A model generated the notes under the pieces. The model was not told the DNA's origin. It ran no database searches and was given only the letters and a program-made list of their open reading frames with translations. Made by a program: the position numbers and the translations under genes. Source: Hyphomicrobiales bacterium (GTDB lineage: Bacteria > Pseudomonadota > Alphaproteobacteria > Rhizobiales > Rhizobiaceae). From it: a stretch of 64,000 nucleotides of DNA. Shown one piece after another: positions 45,337-57,474 of the stretch. Position 1 is the first letter of the stretch; every line of letters begins with the position of its first letter. The DNA lies in NCBI GenBank assembly GCA_900473915.1, contig UCNG01000020.1:312439-376438 (forward strand). Direction: 5' to 3'.

Positions 45337-46764
45337 ATGTCTTTTTCGCAAAAGCGTCTGCTGGCTGACTTTCCTGCCTTCTTCCGGGTGTCGGAAGAGG
45401 TGGTTGTCGTCGTCGGCGGCGGCGAGGAAGCACTCAACAAGGCGCGCCTTGTGGCGCAGACCTCCGCACACCTTCGCATCGTGGCAGAAGAAACGGAACA
45501 TCATCTGGCCGAGTTCATCGCAAGCCATGATGTGGAGCATGTGGCGGCACCTTTTGCATCGGAACATGTTGAAGGCGCAAAGCTTGTTTTCGTGGCAACC
45601 GGCGATGAAACGCAGGATCGCGCCATTGCTGCCGTGGTGAAGGCCGAGAGGGTTCCGGTCAATGTCGTTGATCGTCCGGCACTTTGCGATTTCCTGACGC
45701 CAGCCATCGTCAACCGTGCGCCGCTGACGATCGCAATCGGTTCCGAAGGTACGGCCCCGGTCCTGGCGCAGATGGTGCGCGCGCGCATTGATGCCGCCTT
45801 TTCGCCGCGTCTTGGCGAGCTTGCGCATTTTGCCGAAAGCTGGCGTCCACTGGTCGAGCGCGCATTGCCCAAGGGGCTGGCGCGCCGCAGTTTCTGGCGC
45901 GGGTTCTTTTCGGGCCGTGTTGCCAGCGCCATCGAGAATGGCGACCATGCGCGGGCGTCCAAGGCCGCAAGCGACCTGATCGAGCAGCGGGACAATGCCG
46001 CCGGTTATGTCTGGCTGGTCGGCGCCGGTCCGGGCGCGGAAGACCTGCTGACGCTTCGCGCGCACCGCGCGTTGATGGAAGCCGATGTCATCGTGCATGA
46101 CGCTCTGGTGCCGGAAGGTGTCATCGCCATGGGTCGTCGCGATGCCGAGCGCCTTGCCGTCGGCAAGCGCAAGGGCTGCCATTCCAAGAGCCAGGAAGAG
46201 ATCAACCGCCTGCTGGTTTCACTCGGGCGGCAGGGCAAGCGCGTTGTGCGGCTGAAATCCGGCGATCCGCTGGTGTTCGGACGCGCAGGCGAGGAAATGG
46301 CGGCATTGCGTGCCGCCGGTATCGGTTTCGAAATCGTGCCGGGCATTACGTCTGCCTTTGCCGCCGCTGCCGATATGGAGCTGCCGCTGACGCTGCGGGG
46401 TGTCGCGTCGTCGCTGGTGTTCACGACGGGCCACGACATGACGGGCGATGTGCTGCCGGGCTGGGCAAAGCTTGCCGTCTCCGGCGCGACCATCGCCGTC
46501 TATATGGGCTCGACCGTCGCCGCATCGGTAGCCGCACGCCTGATTGGTGCGGGGCTGCATGAAGATACCGCCGTGGCGGTGGTGGAAAACGCAAGCCGTC
46601 AGGACAAGCGCCTGTTTCACGGCACGCTCAAGGATTTGCCGGATCTGGAAAGCCGCAAGGAGCTTTCCGGCCCGGTCATGGTGATCATTGGCGACGCGGT
46701 CGCCGGTGCCGCAATCGACAAAGCCGAAGCGCTGGCCCTCAAGCCGGTTTCCGTCGCAGCCTGA
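45337..46764 (+). CDS. cysG: Siroheme synthase (trifunctional CysG)
   Basis: About 475 residues. The N-terminal part (1 to about 210) is a precorrin-2 dehydrogenase/ferrochelatase with VVVVVGGGEEALNKARLV and FVATGDETQDRAIAAVVKAERVPVNVVD. The C-terminal part is uroporphyrinogen III methyltransferase, with WLVGAGPGAEDLLTLRAHRAL, VGKRKGCHSKSQEEINRLLV, VVRLKSGDPLVFGRAGEE and PGITSAFAAAADMELPLT. It makes siroheme for the sulfite reductase encoded next. I choose the second Met (45337), which follows AAAGGA at good spacing; a Met three codons earlier abuts that site. Confidence 0.96.
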   Translation: MSFSQKRLLADFPAFFRVSEEVVVVVGGGEEALNKARLVAQTSAHLRIVAEETEHHLAEFIASHDVEHVAAPFASEHVEGAKLVFVATGDETQDRAIAAVVKAERVPVNVVDRPALCDFLTPAIVNRAPLTIAIGSEGTAPVLAQMVRARIDAAFSPRLGELAHFAESWRPLVERALPKGLARRSFWRGFFSGRVASAIENGDHARASKAASDLIEQRDNAAGYVWLVGAGPGAEDLLTLRAHRALMEADVIVHDALVPEGVIAMGRRDAERLAVGKRKGCHSKSQEEINRLLVSLGRQGKRVVRLKSGDPLVFGRAGEEMAALRAAGIGFEIVPGITSAFAAAADMELPLTLRGVASSLVFTTGHDMTGDVLPGWAKLAVSGATIAVYMGSTVAASVAARLIGAGLHEDTAVAVVENASRQDKRLFHGTLKDLPDLESRKELSGPVMVIIGDAVAGAAIDKAEALALKPVSVAA

Positions 46765-46802
46765 ACCCGTGGATGCGGGTAACAAAAGTTTGGAGTTTGG
46801 AA

Positions 46803-47120
46803 ATGATCGTAAAAGTTCTCACTGCGAACCGGCTGATCGACGGACAGGCTGTGTGGCTTGGCGCCGATGGCTCCTGGCAGGAAACCATCGACGGCGCGCT
46901 GGTGGCCCGTCACGCGGAGGCCGTCGAGGCTCTTGAAGATGCGGGCAAGGTGGCTGCGAAAGCCAATCTGGTCGTCGATGTGAATGTGATCGATGTCGAG
47001 GAGCGCGCGGAGGGGCTTTATCCCATCCGCCTGCGCGAGCGCATCCGCCTTTCCGGCCCGACCATCGTGACCTTCGGCGATTTGCCTCTCGACAAGCCTG
47101 AATTGAAGCGCGCCTCGTAA
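46803..47120 (+). CDS. DUF2849 family protein
   Basis: A 105-residue protein, MIVKVLTANRLIDGQAVWLGADGSW at the start and GLYPIRLRERIRLSGPTIVTFGDLP near the end, matching DUF2849. Members sit almost always between cysG and the sulfite reductase gene in alphaproteobacteria and are presumed to help sulfite reduction, perhaps in assembly; this is guilt by association. The start at 46803 follows GGAG at eight bases. A 75-base spacer with a palindromic repeat separates it from cysI. Confidence 0.88.
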   Translation: MIVKVLTANRLIDGQAVWLGADGSWQETIDGALVARHAEAVEALEDAGKVAAKANLVVDVNVIDVEERAEGLYPIRLRERIRLSGPTIVTFGDLPLDKPELKRAS

Positions 47121-47130
47121 TATCTGTTGA

Positions 47131-47178
47131 CGCATTTCCCGACGCAAAACCGGTTCCCACTTTTGCTGGAAATGCTCT
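47131..47178. repeat. Palindromic repeat between DUF2849 and cysI
   Basis: Arms GCATTTCC (47132-47139) and GGAAATGC (47168-47175) surround CGACGCAAAACCGGTTCCCA. Read on the minus strand it starts AGAGCATTTCCAGCAAAAG and is the clean version of the repeat at 33206. It lies inside the sulfite-reduction operon without breaking a gene. Confidence 0.85.
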
Positions 47179-47195
47179 GAAACCGGACCTAGCCT

Positions 47196-48866
47196 ATGTA
47201 TCGTTATGATGAATTCGACCGCGATTTCGTTGCGGCCCGTGTTGCCCAGTTCAAGGATCAGGTCGAGCGCCGACTGTCGGGCGAACTGACGGAAGAACAG
47301 TTCCGTCCGCTGCGCCTGATGAATGGCCTTTATCTGCAATTGCATGCCTATATGCTGCGGGTGGCTGTCCCTTATGGCACGCTGTCGAGCCGCCAGTTGC
47401 GCAAGCTTGGCCACATTGCGCGCGTCTATGACCGCGGCTTCGGCCATTTCACCACGCGCCAGAACATCCAGTATAACTGGCCTGCGCTGAAGGACGTGCC
47501 GCGCATTCTGGAAGAGCTGGCGGAAGTCGAAATGCATGCCATCCAGACCTCCGGCAATTGCATTCGCAACGTGACCGCCGACCATTTCGCAGGCGCAGCC
47601 AGCGACGAAGTGGCCGATCCGCGCCCATTCGCGGAAATCCTGCGGCAATGGTCTTCGCTGCATCCGGAATTTTCCTATCTGCCGCGCAAGTTCAAGATCG
47701 CCATTGTCGGCTCGGAGCATGATCGTGCCGCCATTCAGGTGCACGACATCGGCTTGCAGCTGAAGAAGAACGAGGCGGGCGATCTGGGTCTTGCTGTCTA
47801 TATCGGTGGCGGTCAGGGCCGCACGCCGATGGTGGCCAAGAAAATCCGCGACTTCCTGCCTATCGAGGACATGCTGACCTATGTGACGGCGATTGTCCGC
47901 GTCTATAATCTGCATGGCCGCCGCGACAACAAGTATAAGGCGCGCATCAAGATCCTCGTCCATGAAACGGGCGTTGAAGAACTGACCCGCGAGATTGATG
48001 CCGAGTGGGAAGAAATCCGTCATGGCGAGCTGAAGCTGCCGCAGCGCGATATCGACGCCATCGAAAGCTATTTCCGCATGCCGAACCTGCCGCAACGGCC
48101 GGAAGGCTGGGAAGTGCTGGCGGTGACGCAAAAGGCCGATCCGCAATTTGCAAGCTGGGTGGCGCGCAATGTCACGCCGCACAAGCATCCGGATTATGCC
48201 GTCGTCACCATTTCGCTCAAACCCATTGGCGGCATTCCGGGCGATGCCAGCGCGGAACAGATGGAGCTGGTGGCCGATATTGCGGCAACCTATTCCTTCG
48301 ATGAAATCCGCGTCAGCCACGAGCAGAATCTGGTTCTGCCGCATGTGGCCAAGGCCGATCTCGCAGCCGTCTACGATCTCTTGCAATCGGATGGTCTGGT
48401 GACGCCGAATGCCGGTCTCATCACCGATATCATCGCTTGCCCCGGCCTCGACTATTGCGCCCTTGCCAATGCGCGCTCCATTCCGGTGGCACAGCGCATT
48501 TCCGAACGTTTTGGCGACCAGCAGCGCCAGCTTGAAATCGGCGATCTCAAGATCAAGATTTCCGGCTGCATCAATGCCTGCGGCCACCATCATGTTGGCC
48601 ATATCGGCATTCTGGGCGTCGAGAAGAAGGGTGAGGAACTCTATCAGATCACGCTTGGCGGCTCGGCGGATGAACAGTCGGCTATTGGCGAAATCACCGG
48701 TCGCGGCTTCTCCTCGGAAGATGTGGTGGATGCCATTGAAACGGTGGTCGACACCTATCTCGCCTTGCGCGAAAGCCCGGATGAGACCTTCCTCGCCGCC
48801 TATCGCCGCGTCGGGATGGAGCCGTTCAAACGCGCGCTTTATGGAGAAATCAGCCGTGCAGCTTGA
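47196..48866 (+). CDS. cysI: Nitrite/sulfite reductase hemoprotein (assimilatory sulfite reductase)
   Basis: A 556-residue siroheme and [4Fe-4S] enzyme. Two ferredoxin-like halves precede catalytic repeats; the substrate region RGFGHFTTRQNIQYNW and RNVTADHFAG lie in the first half, and the cluster/siroheme ligands are CPGLDYC (C-x5-C) and CINACGHHHVGHIG (C-x3-C) near residues 415-470. It performs six-electron reduction of sulfite to sulfide. Sulfite rather than nitrite is indicated by neighbours cysG, DUF2849, cysH and DUF934. No flavoprotein (CysJ) gene is adjacent, so electrons probably come from ferredoxin or the DUF934 partner system. It overlaps cysH by 26 bases. Confidence 0.93.
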   Translation: MYRYDEFDRDFVAARVAQFKDQVERRLSGELTEEQFRPLRLMNGLYLQLHAYMLRVAVPYGTLSSRQLRKLGHIARVYDRGFGHFTTRQNIQYNWPALKDVPRILEELAEVEMHAIQTSGNCIRNVTADHFAGAASDEVADPRPFAEILRQWSSLHPEFSYLPRKFKIAIVGSEHDRAAIQVHDIGLQLKKNEAGDLGLAVYIGGGQGRTPMVAKKIRDFLPIEDMLTYVTAIVRVYNLHGRRDNKYKARIKILVHETGVEELTREIDAEWEEIRHGELKLPQRDIDAIESYFRMPNLPQRPEGWEVLAVTQKADPQFASWVARNVTPHKHPDYAVVTISLKPIGGIPGDASAEQMELVADIAATYSFDEIRVSHEQNLVLPHVAKADLAAVYDLLQSDGLVTPNAGLITDIIACPGLDYCALANARSIPVAQRISERFGDQQRQLEIGDLKIKISGCINACGHHHVGHIGILGVEKKGEELYQITLGGSADEQSAIGEITGRGFSSEDVVDAIETVVDTYLALRESPDETFLAAYRRVGMEPFKRALYGEISRAA

Positions 48867-49605
48867 TGCGGAACAAAGCGCTGCCGCCGAAGCCCGCCTT
48901 CTGGAGGTGAGCCACGGCGCGTCTACCCCGCAGGAAGTGATCGCGCTCGCCACGCGTGAACTTTACGAGGGGCGGATCGCGGTTGTGTCTTCCTTCGGCG
49001 CGGAATCGGCGGTGCTTCTGCACATGATTTCGGAAATCGATCCCGCGACTCCGGTTCTTTTCCTCGATACGGGCAAGCATTTCCGGGCAACGCTCGATTA
49101 TCGTCACGATCTGGTGGACCGGCTGGGATTGACGGATGTGCAGGACATTCTGCCCGTTGAGGAAAGCCTCAAAAGCGAAGACCCGTTTGGCGCTTTGTCC
49201 ATGACCGACAAGGATCGCTGCTGCTTCATCCGCAAGGTCGAGCCGATGGCGCGCGCCGTTGCGCCCTATCGCGCGTGGATGACGGGGCGCAAGCAGTTTC
49301 AGGCATCGACCCGCGAGAGCCTGCCGGTTTTTGAGGCCGTGGGGCCGCGTATCCGTATCAATCCGCTGGCGCGCTGGCAGGCGGCGGACCTCAAGGCCTA
49401 TGCCGAAAAGCACGGCCTGCCGCCGCATCCTCTGGTCGCTGAGGGCTATCGCTCCATCGGCTGCATGCCTTGCACGCGACCTGTAGGCGAGGGCGAAGAT
49501 CAGCGGGCAGGCAGGTGGGCTGGATCGGAAAAGACAGAATGTGGCATCCACCTGTCGGGTCTGTCGGATAGCTTGAAGAATTTGGAAGCAGGGGACCGGA
49601 AATGA
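48841..49605 (+). CDS. cysH: Adenylyl-sulfate (APS) reductase, thioredoxin dependent
   Basis: A 254-residue member of the PAPS/APS reductase family. The nucleotide-binding SSFGAESAVLLHM lies near residue 50 and LFLDTGKHF near 80. It carries all four cluster cysteines, DRCCFIRKVEP and SIGCMPCTRP, which define [4Fe-4S] APS reductases, and the catalytic ECGIH at the C-terminus. The enzyme should thus reduce APS directly to sulfite, not PAPS. The ATG at 48841 lies inside the cysI 3' end (26-base overlap); a GTG five codons later is possible. It overlaps DUF934 by four bases. Confidence 0.93.
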   Translation: MEKSAVQLDAEQSAAAEARLLEVSHGASTPQEVIALATRELYEGRIAVVSSFGAESAVLLHMISEIDPATPVLFLDTGKHFRATLDYRHDLVDRLGLTDVQDILPVEESLKSEDPFGALSMTDKDRCCFIRKVEPMARAVAPYRAWMTGRKQFQASTRESLPVFEAVGPRIRINPLARWQAADLKAYAEKHGLPPHPLVAEGYRSIGCMPCTRPVGEGEDQRAGRWAGSEKTECGIHLSGLSDSLKNLEAGDRK

Positions 49606-50126
49606 GCGATATCAACGAAACCAAACTCTGGTCTGCCGATGGCTTTCGCGAAGACGACTATGTCTTTGCCGACGATCTCGAGGCGGCGGGCGATGCGCCT
49701 GCGATCATCATTCCGCTGGCCATCTGGCTCGGTCTGGATGAGGAGCGCCGCCGCGCCTCCAACCGCCGCATTGGCGTGACGGTCGCGCCCGGCGAAGCCA
49801 TCGATCCGCTTCTGGACGATCTGGGCAGCATTCCGTTGATCGCCTTGCAGTTTCCGGCTTTCAATGACGGTCGCTCTTATTCCAAGGCCGAGATTCTGCG
49901 TCGCGAAGGTTTTGCAGGCGAGTTGCGCGCCGTTGGCGATGTGCTGATCGATCAGGCCGCGCTGATGCTGCGCACCGGCTTTGACAGCCTTCAGGTGACG
50001 AACAAGGTTGCGCAGACGCGCCTTCATGAAAATCGTCTTGTCGATACACCCGGCTATTATCAGCCGGGACGCGGTTCTGTGCCGGAAGAAGGCGGTTTCG
50101 CCTGGCGGCGGGTGAAGGCCGGTTAG
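49602..50126 (+). CDS. DUF934 domain protein, sulfite-reduction associated
   Basis: A 174-residue protein. The C-terminal half, LIALQFPAFNDGRSYSKAEILRREGFAGELRAVGDVLIDQAALMLRTGFDSL, is the DUF934 core. This family is encoded with alphaproteobacterial and other proteobacterial sulfite reductases lacking CysJ and has been proposed to take part in electron supply or substrate handling; that is not proven. It is coupled to cysH (ATGA overlap) and closes the cysG-DUF2849-cysI-cysH-DUF934 group. Confidence 0.9.
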   Translation: MSDINETKLWSADGFREDDYVFADDLEAAGDAPAIIIPLAIWLGLDEERRRASNRRIGVTVAPGEAIDPLLDDLGSIPLIALQFPAFNDGRSYSKAEILRREGFAGELRAVGDVLIDQAALMLRTGFDSLQVTNKVAQTRLHENRLVDTPGYYQPGRGSVPEEGGFAWRRVKAG

Positions 50127-50204
50127 GCATTTCCCTTAAATTTGTCATTTGTCTAAGCGCTTTGATGCGCTAAACACGCCTCACGAATTTAAGGGAGTTG
50201 CGGC

Positions 50205-50498
50205 GTGATCCGGCATATTGTTTTCTTCAGCGTCAAGCAAGGTCAGGATATCGAGACGGTCAAAAAGGGGCTGGAACAGCTTGGCACCATACCCCATGCC
50301 GATCTTTTTGAAGTTTTGCCGAATTCCAAGGTCGATCCAATGTGCGACCGTATCGATCTGGTCGTTTATGCCGAATTCAAGGATGAGGAAGCGCTTTTTG
50401 CTTTCAAGAAGCATCCGACTTATGACGCGACAACGCAACTTGTGCGCCCGATGCGCGAATTGCGTTTTTCCGCAGATGTTGTGACGGACAAGTCCTGA
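50205..50498 (+). CDS. Dabb family (stress-responsive alpha-beta barrel) protein
   Basis: A 97-residue protein with the Dabb pattern: MIRHIVFFSVKQGQDIETVKKGLEQLGTIP, then IDLVVYAEFKDEEALFAFKKHPTYDATTQLVRPMRE. The usual HIVFF start, the Y-x-EF strand and H-P at about residue 73 are clear. Function is unknown; members form ferredoxin-like dimers. It has a GTG start with GGGAG upstream and lies 78 bases after DUF934 on the same strand, so it may be read with the sulfur operon. Its stop abuts that of the convergent ogt gene with no spacing. Confidence 0.85.
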   Translation: MIRHIVFFSVKQGQDIETVKKGLEQLGTIPHADLFEVLPNSKVDPMCDRIDLVVYAEFKDEEALFAFKKHPTYDATTQLVRPMRELRFSADVVTDKS

Positions 50499-51077
50499 TT
50501 ACCAGTCGGCCTGTGGTCTTTCCTGTAGCGGAAGGCCACCGAAAAGATCGGGTTCGCTGGACGTTCTCGCGCGCTCGATATTGAGAAGCTTGAGCTTGGT
50601 CGCAGTGCCGCCAGCCGCCGAAAACCCGCCAACCTTGCCATTGGAGCCCAGCACTCGATGGCAAGGCACGATAATCGGAAACGGGTTTTTGCCCAACGCA
50701 TAGCCGACCGCCTGCGACAGGCTCACATCGCCGATCCGTCTGGCAATCGCGCCATAGGTCGTCGTCTCGCCCGCTCTCAGCTCCAGAATGATTTCATAGA
50801 CCTGCCTGTTCAAATCGGGCTGGGTATCGAGCGCCAGCGGCGTGCCGGAAAAATCGACATCAGCACCCGTCAGAAGCGCGCGCACACCTTCGATTGCATT
50901 GCTGACAAAAGCCGGAAGATTGATATCTTCCGCACCGGGAAAACGCTCGCCAAGCCGGTAGCGGGTTTCCTTTTCGTCAGCGTCTCCAATCTCGACGCCA
51001 ACGATCTTCGGGCCGCGCCAGGCAATGCCGCACGGTCCGATTTCTGTTTCGAAAATGGTAATGCCTGACGATTCCAT
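50499..51077 (-). CDS. ogt: Methylated-DNA--[protein]-cysteine S-methyltransferase
   Basis: A 192-residue suicide alkyl-transfer repair protein. The active-site motif IIVPCHRVLGSNGKVGGFSAAGGTATKLKLL (Cys at about residue 142) and the DNA-binding helix TTTYGAIARRIGDVSLSQAVGYALGKNPFP are intact. The family is either Ogt or the C-terminal half of Ada; no AraC-type domain is present. The start at 51077 (MESSGITIFETEIG) begins the conserved N-terminal fold; the open frame extends further without support. Its role is removal of O6-methylguanine. Confidence 0.94.
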   Translation of the reverse strand: MESSGITIFETEIGPCGIAWRGPKIVGVEIGDADEKETRYRLGERFPGAEDINLPAFVSNAIEGVRALLTGADVDFSGTPLALDTQPDLNRQVYEIILELRAGETTTYGAIARRIGDVSLSQAVGYALGKNPFPIIVPCHRVLGSNGKVGGFSAAGGTATKLKLLNIERARTSSEPDLFGGLPLQERPQADW

Positions 51078-51309
51078 GGAAGTAATATTAGCATGGTTTC
51101 GGCCGGGACAAATGCCGGTTATCGGGCAACCATCGGAACGTTCACGTGAAAAAGTCGTAACAATTGCGGAAATTGGCGCAGCGAAACGGTTGAAGAACGG
51201 CACGAATAATGATTGTGTTGTGGCAACCGGCCAATGCCCTTAAATGGCCAAAACGATTGACGAGAGTTTCCGGCATCTGTCGCGGCGGGAGCGGAACCGA
51301 GGAATTTAA

Positions 51310-51555
51310 ATGGACGATTACGAGCGATATGCCACAGGGTTGATGATCGTTTTTGGCGCGCTGATCATCGGCGGGCTCATGGCGGCGAACCTGTATCACG
51401 GCGACAAGCCGGGCTTTTTATTCGCACTGGGCGCTGCTGTGGTCAGCTGGTTCGCGGCCTTTGCCGTCCTGTTTGACAAGCCACGCGTCTATGGCGTGAT
51501 GATTGCCGTTGCGATCGGGCTGGTTGCAGCTTCGATCGGTGCCTATGTCACCTGA
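51310..51555 (+). CDS. Small hypothetical membrane protein with three helices
   Basis: An 81-residue protein with hydrophobic segments at about residues 9-26, 35-54 and 60-79 and few polar residues outside the first eight. The N-terminus MDDYERYATGLMIVFGALIIGGLMAANLYH has no family I recognise. An AGGAATTTAA stretch precedes the ATG. It stands alone between divergent ogt and convergent BA14K and ends at a strong terminator, which supports it being a real expressed gene. Function is unknown. Confidence 0.65.
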   Translation: MDDYERYATGLMIVFGALIIGGLMAANLYHGDKPGFLFALGAAVVSWFAAFAVLFDKPRVYGVMIAVAIGLVAASIGAYVT

Positions 51556-51577
51556 TCGGCAGATCTTTCGATCATGG

Positions 51578-51605
51578 ACAAAGCCCCGCATGAGCGGGGC
51601 TTTGT
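51578..51605. terminator. Bidirectional intrinsic terminator
   Basis: ACAAAGCCCCGC / GCGGGGCTTTGT makes a 12-base-pair stem with a four-base loop between the small membrane protein gene and the convergent BA14K gene. Confidence 0.9.
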
Positions 51606-51609
51606 CGTT

Positions 51610-52029
51610 TCAGAGATAAGGCGAATAGCACTGGCGCCGCGGCCCGTAATTGGGCTGGAATGTATTGTCGTAGGCTCGATAGGAGCGATAACGATTGTAG
51701 CACCAGCGCACATGCGGGTTGCCGCCGCGATAGACCGGGGCAGGGCGGTAGCGATAAACCGGGCCGGGGCCCCAATAACGGCGGTCATAGCGATAATAAG
51801 GCCGATAACGCGGACGATCATGCCGCCAGTGGCGATGGTGTTCGCGCCAATAGCCGCGGTCGCCGCGATAGTCGTAATATTGAACCTTCTGCACATTCGA
51901 TGCCGGGGCCTGTGCAGACGGTGTCGCCATCGCAGACGGCTGCGCCGCACTGGCAGTCCCGGCAGCAGCGGAAAGTCCCAAGCCGAGTGACAAACATGCG
52001 GCAAACAGGGAATAAGCAAACCTTTTCAT
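51610..52029 (-). CDS. BA14K family (Brucella 14-kDa immunoreactive) protein
   Basis: A 139-residue exported protein. A signal peptide (hydrophobic core [23 protein letters not shown], cleavage about residue 29) precedes a tyrosine/arginine/histidine-rich middle ([34 protein letters not shown]) and the BA14K signature [30 protein letters not shown] with two cysteines. In Brucella abortus the 14-kDa member is immunoreactive with lectin-like, immunoglobulin-binding behaviour and affects LPS/virulence. The start at 52029 follows AGGAGAG. Being only a family resemblance, the same binding activity should not be assumed. Confidence 0.9.
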   Translation of the reverse strand: MKRFAYSLFAACLSLGLGLSAAAGTASAAQPSAMATPSAQAPASNVQKVQYYDYRGDRGYWREHHRHWRHDRPRYRPYYRYDRRYWGPGPVYRYRPAPVYRGGNPHVRWCYNRYRSYRAYDNTFQPNYGPRRQCYSPYL

Positions 52030-52229
52030 TGGTCTCTCCTCACAGCGCATTCCCGAAAGTATGAACCGTTTCGGAAAAATGCGCGCAAAAACAAACTACA
52101 CATATTGTCCCTGCGATCATTTTTGCCCCCACATTGTGGCGGGGCGGTGGCTCCGCGCGGTCACGATTTCTTCCTTCGGGCAATAGACGGGTGATGCTCA
52201 ATCCGGGCGGAAAACATTTGTCCCGAATT

Positions 52230-52251
52230 GACATAAAGATATGTTTATGTC
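52230..52251. promoter_or_regulatory. SahR-like palindromic operator upstream of metH
   Basis: GACATAAA-GATATG-TTTATGTC is a perfect eight-base-arm palindrome 101 bases above the metH start. ATAAAGATATnTTTAT-type palindromes are what I recall for the ArsR-family SAH-responsive regulator of methionine genes in Rhizobiales. It overlaps a TTGACA (52228-52233) that could be the -35 element, as expected for a repressor. The regulator gene is not in this window. Confidence 0.65.
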
Positions 52252-52352
52252 ATTAAGCGAACTTCCCGATGTGCGTATGGCAGGCAATATCAGGTGGGCA
52301 TGTCCCGAACAGCCCCTTGGCCTGGTAACAGATTGAATACAGGCGGTGTTTT

Positions 52353-56147
<3,795 letters not shown>

Positions 56148-56651
56148 CTGGCCGTCGCGAACCTTCCCTTTCCTGCTTCATCGACGCGCATCCGCCTGTC
56201 GGCGTCTATTAATCATAACTTAAATACTCGTCATTCTGACAGGTTTGCTGAACCCGCCAGACGGTTCTAGTGTTTACAGGATGCAAATCGGTTTCGGTTC
56301 TGCGGCGCGTGAGCATTTCCAGCGAAATGTGGAACGGCTTTCTATTCGCAAGTGCTTACAAATATAGTTGAAGAAGGTGCAGCTGTTCTGGCAATGGAAA
56401 GCGCGGGTTGACATTTGTTTTCGAAGCGGAGAATGAAGTATTTAATATTTAAGTACTTTATTAATTGCTAATTGTATAAATAATTGCTGTGATAAAAATC
56501 TTCGGAAATTATCAATTTGTGTTCATTTAAGCGTGCTTTGCTATATGGTAAAAAACTGATGATTGTGTTAGTCCTTTGCGGCGCAATCGTCTCGTGTAAT
56601 GGCGCTGTATTTTAATAAAATCAAAATTAGAACTTAATTGGGATGTCTGCA
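56148..56651. other. AT-rich spacer upstream of babR
   Basis: No gene is apparent in these 500 bases. The right half (about 56400-56640) is strikingly AT-rich compared with the rest of the window, with runs such as TTTAATATTTAAGTACTTTATTAA (spread over 56440-56465). The left half holds a repeat fragment at 56311. The region must contain the babR promoter. Confidence 0.6.
56311..56355. repeat. Degenerate palindromic repeat fragment
   Basis: GAGCATTTCCAGCGAAATGT followed by GGAACGGCTTTC matches the left half of the repeat at 33206/47131 and decays to the right. Confidence 0.65.
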
Positions 56652-57359
56652 ATGAAATGGGAACAAATTTATGAATCCATGCAATCTGCTGACGACGTCG
56701 AACAGCTCCTTGAATACATAAATACCTATGCCAAACAGTGCGGATTTGCACATACGGCTTATGTCATGCGTGTTCCCCTCCTGAACGGCGTAGTTAAATG
56801 GCTTAGCTTTGGCTCGTTGCCCCAGGAATGGACCGATCACTATGCTGACAGAAAATATGCGGATATAGACCCATTGGTTCGCAAGGCTTTGAACAGCATC
56901 GAGCCGTTGGTCTGGTCATCGAAGCTGTTTGCGGAGGCTCCGCAAATATGGACAGATGCCCAGCGCTTCGGCATCAAGGTCGGGATTTCCCAACCGTGCT
57001 GGGCGGCGCAAGGCGTGTTCGGCATGCTGTCTTTTGTGAGAAGCGGTCCGGCCCTGTCGTCCGGCGAAATTTCAATGTTGCGGCGCCAGATGCAGATCAC
57101 GGCCAACCTGCTGCATCTGTCCATGTATGAACATCTCGACATTCCGACAATGAACTGCGTTTCCGAAGTAAACCTGACAACACGCGAGCGGGAAATCCTG
57201 CGCTGGACGAGTGAGGGAAAAACTGCCGAAATCATCGGCACGATCCTCAATATCTCGACGCGCACGGTGAATTTCCATATCAGCAACGTGCTGACCAAGC
57301 TCGTTGCGGTCAACAAGGTTCAAGCGGTCGCCAAGGCCCGTACCTTCGGACTTCTCTAG
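56652..57359 (+). CDS. babR: LuxR-type quorum-sensing regulator BabR (BlxR)
   Basis: A 235-residue regulator. The N-terminal autoinducer-binding domain (about residues 1-160) keeps the family residues W and Y in KWLSFGSLPQEWTDHYADRKYADIDPL, D-P in DIDP and W in LVWSS. The C-terminal GerE helix-turn-helix is LTTREREILRWTSEGKTAEIIGTILNISTRTVNFHISNVLTKL (about 175-217). Position after metH and sequence match the Brucella regulator called BabR or BlxR, which responds to acyl-homoserine lactones and modulates flagellar, type IV secretion and outer-membrane genes. No luxI-type synthase lies nearby. The second ATG is preferred because GGGA sits eight bases upstream; one at 56643 is possible. Confidence 0.88.
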   Translation: MKWEQIYESMQSADDVEQLLEYINTYAKQCGFAHTAYVMRVPLLNGVVKWLSFGSLPQEWTDHYADRKYADIDPLVRKALNSIEPLVWSSKLFAEAPQIWTDAQRFGIKVGISQPCWAAQGVFGMLSFVRSGPALSSGEISMLRRQMQITANLLHLSMYEHLDIPTMNCVSEVNLTTREREILRWTSEGKTAEIIGTILNISTRTVNFHISNVLTKLVAVNKVQAVAKARTFGLL

Positions 57360-57474
57360 CTCCCTTCCTGGTCCCTCGGCGGTTTGATCCGAAGGGCATC
57401 TTTCAGCGGCTTTCCGGTTTGCGCTTTTTCTGAAACGGGCTACACATTCATTATCATTCTCGGAGGATCAATGA

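Noticed and set aside
46617-48953. A 778-codon minus-strand open frame spanning cysG to cysH
   Set aside because: It crosses four real genes on the opposite strand and has shadow-type composition.
52060-52352. SAM-II or cobalamin riboswitch upstream of metH
   Set aside because: The leader after the palindrome is only about 100 bases and I could not find the conserved cores of either riboswitch.
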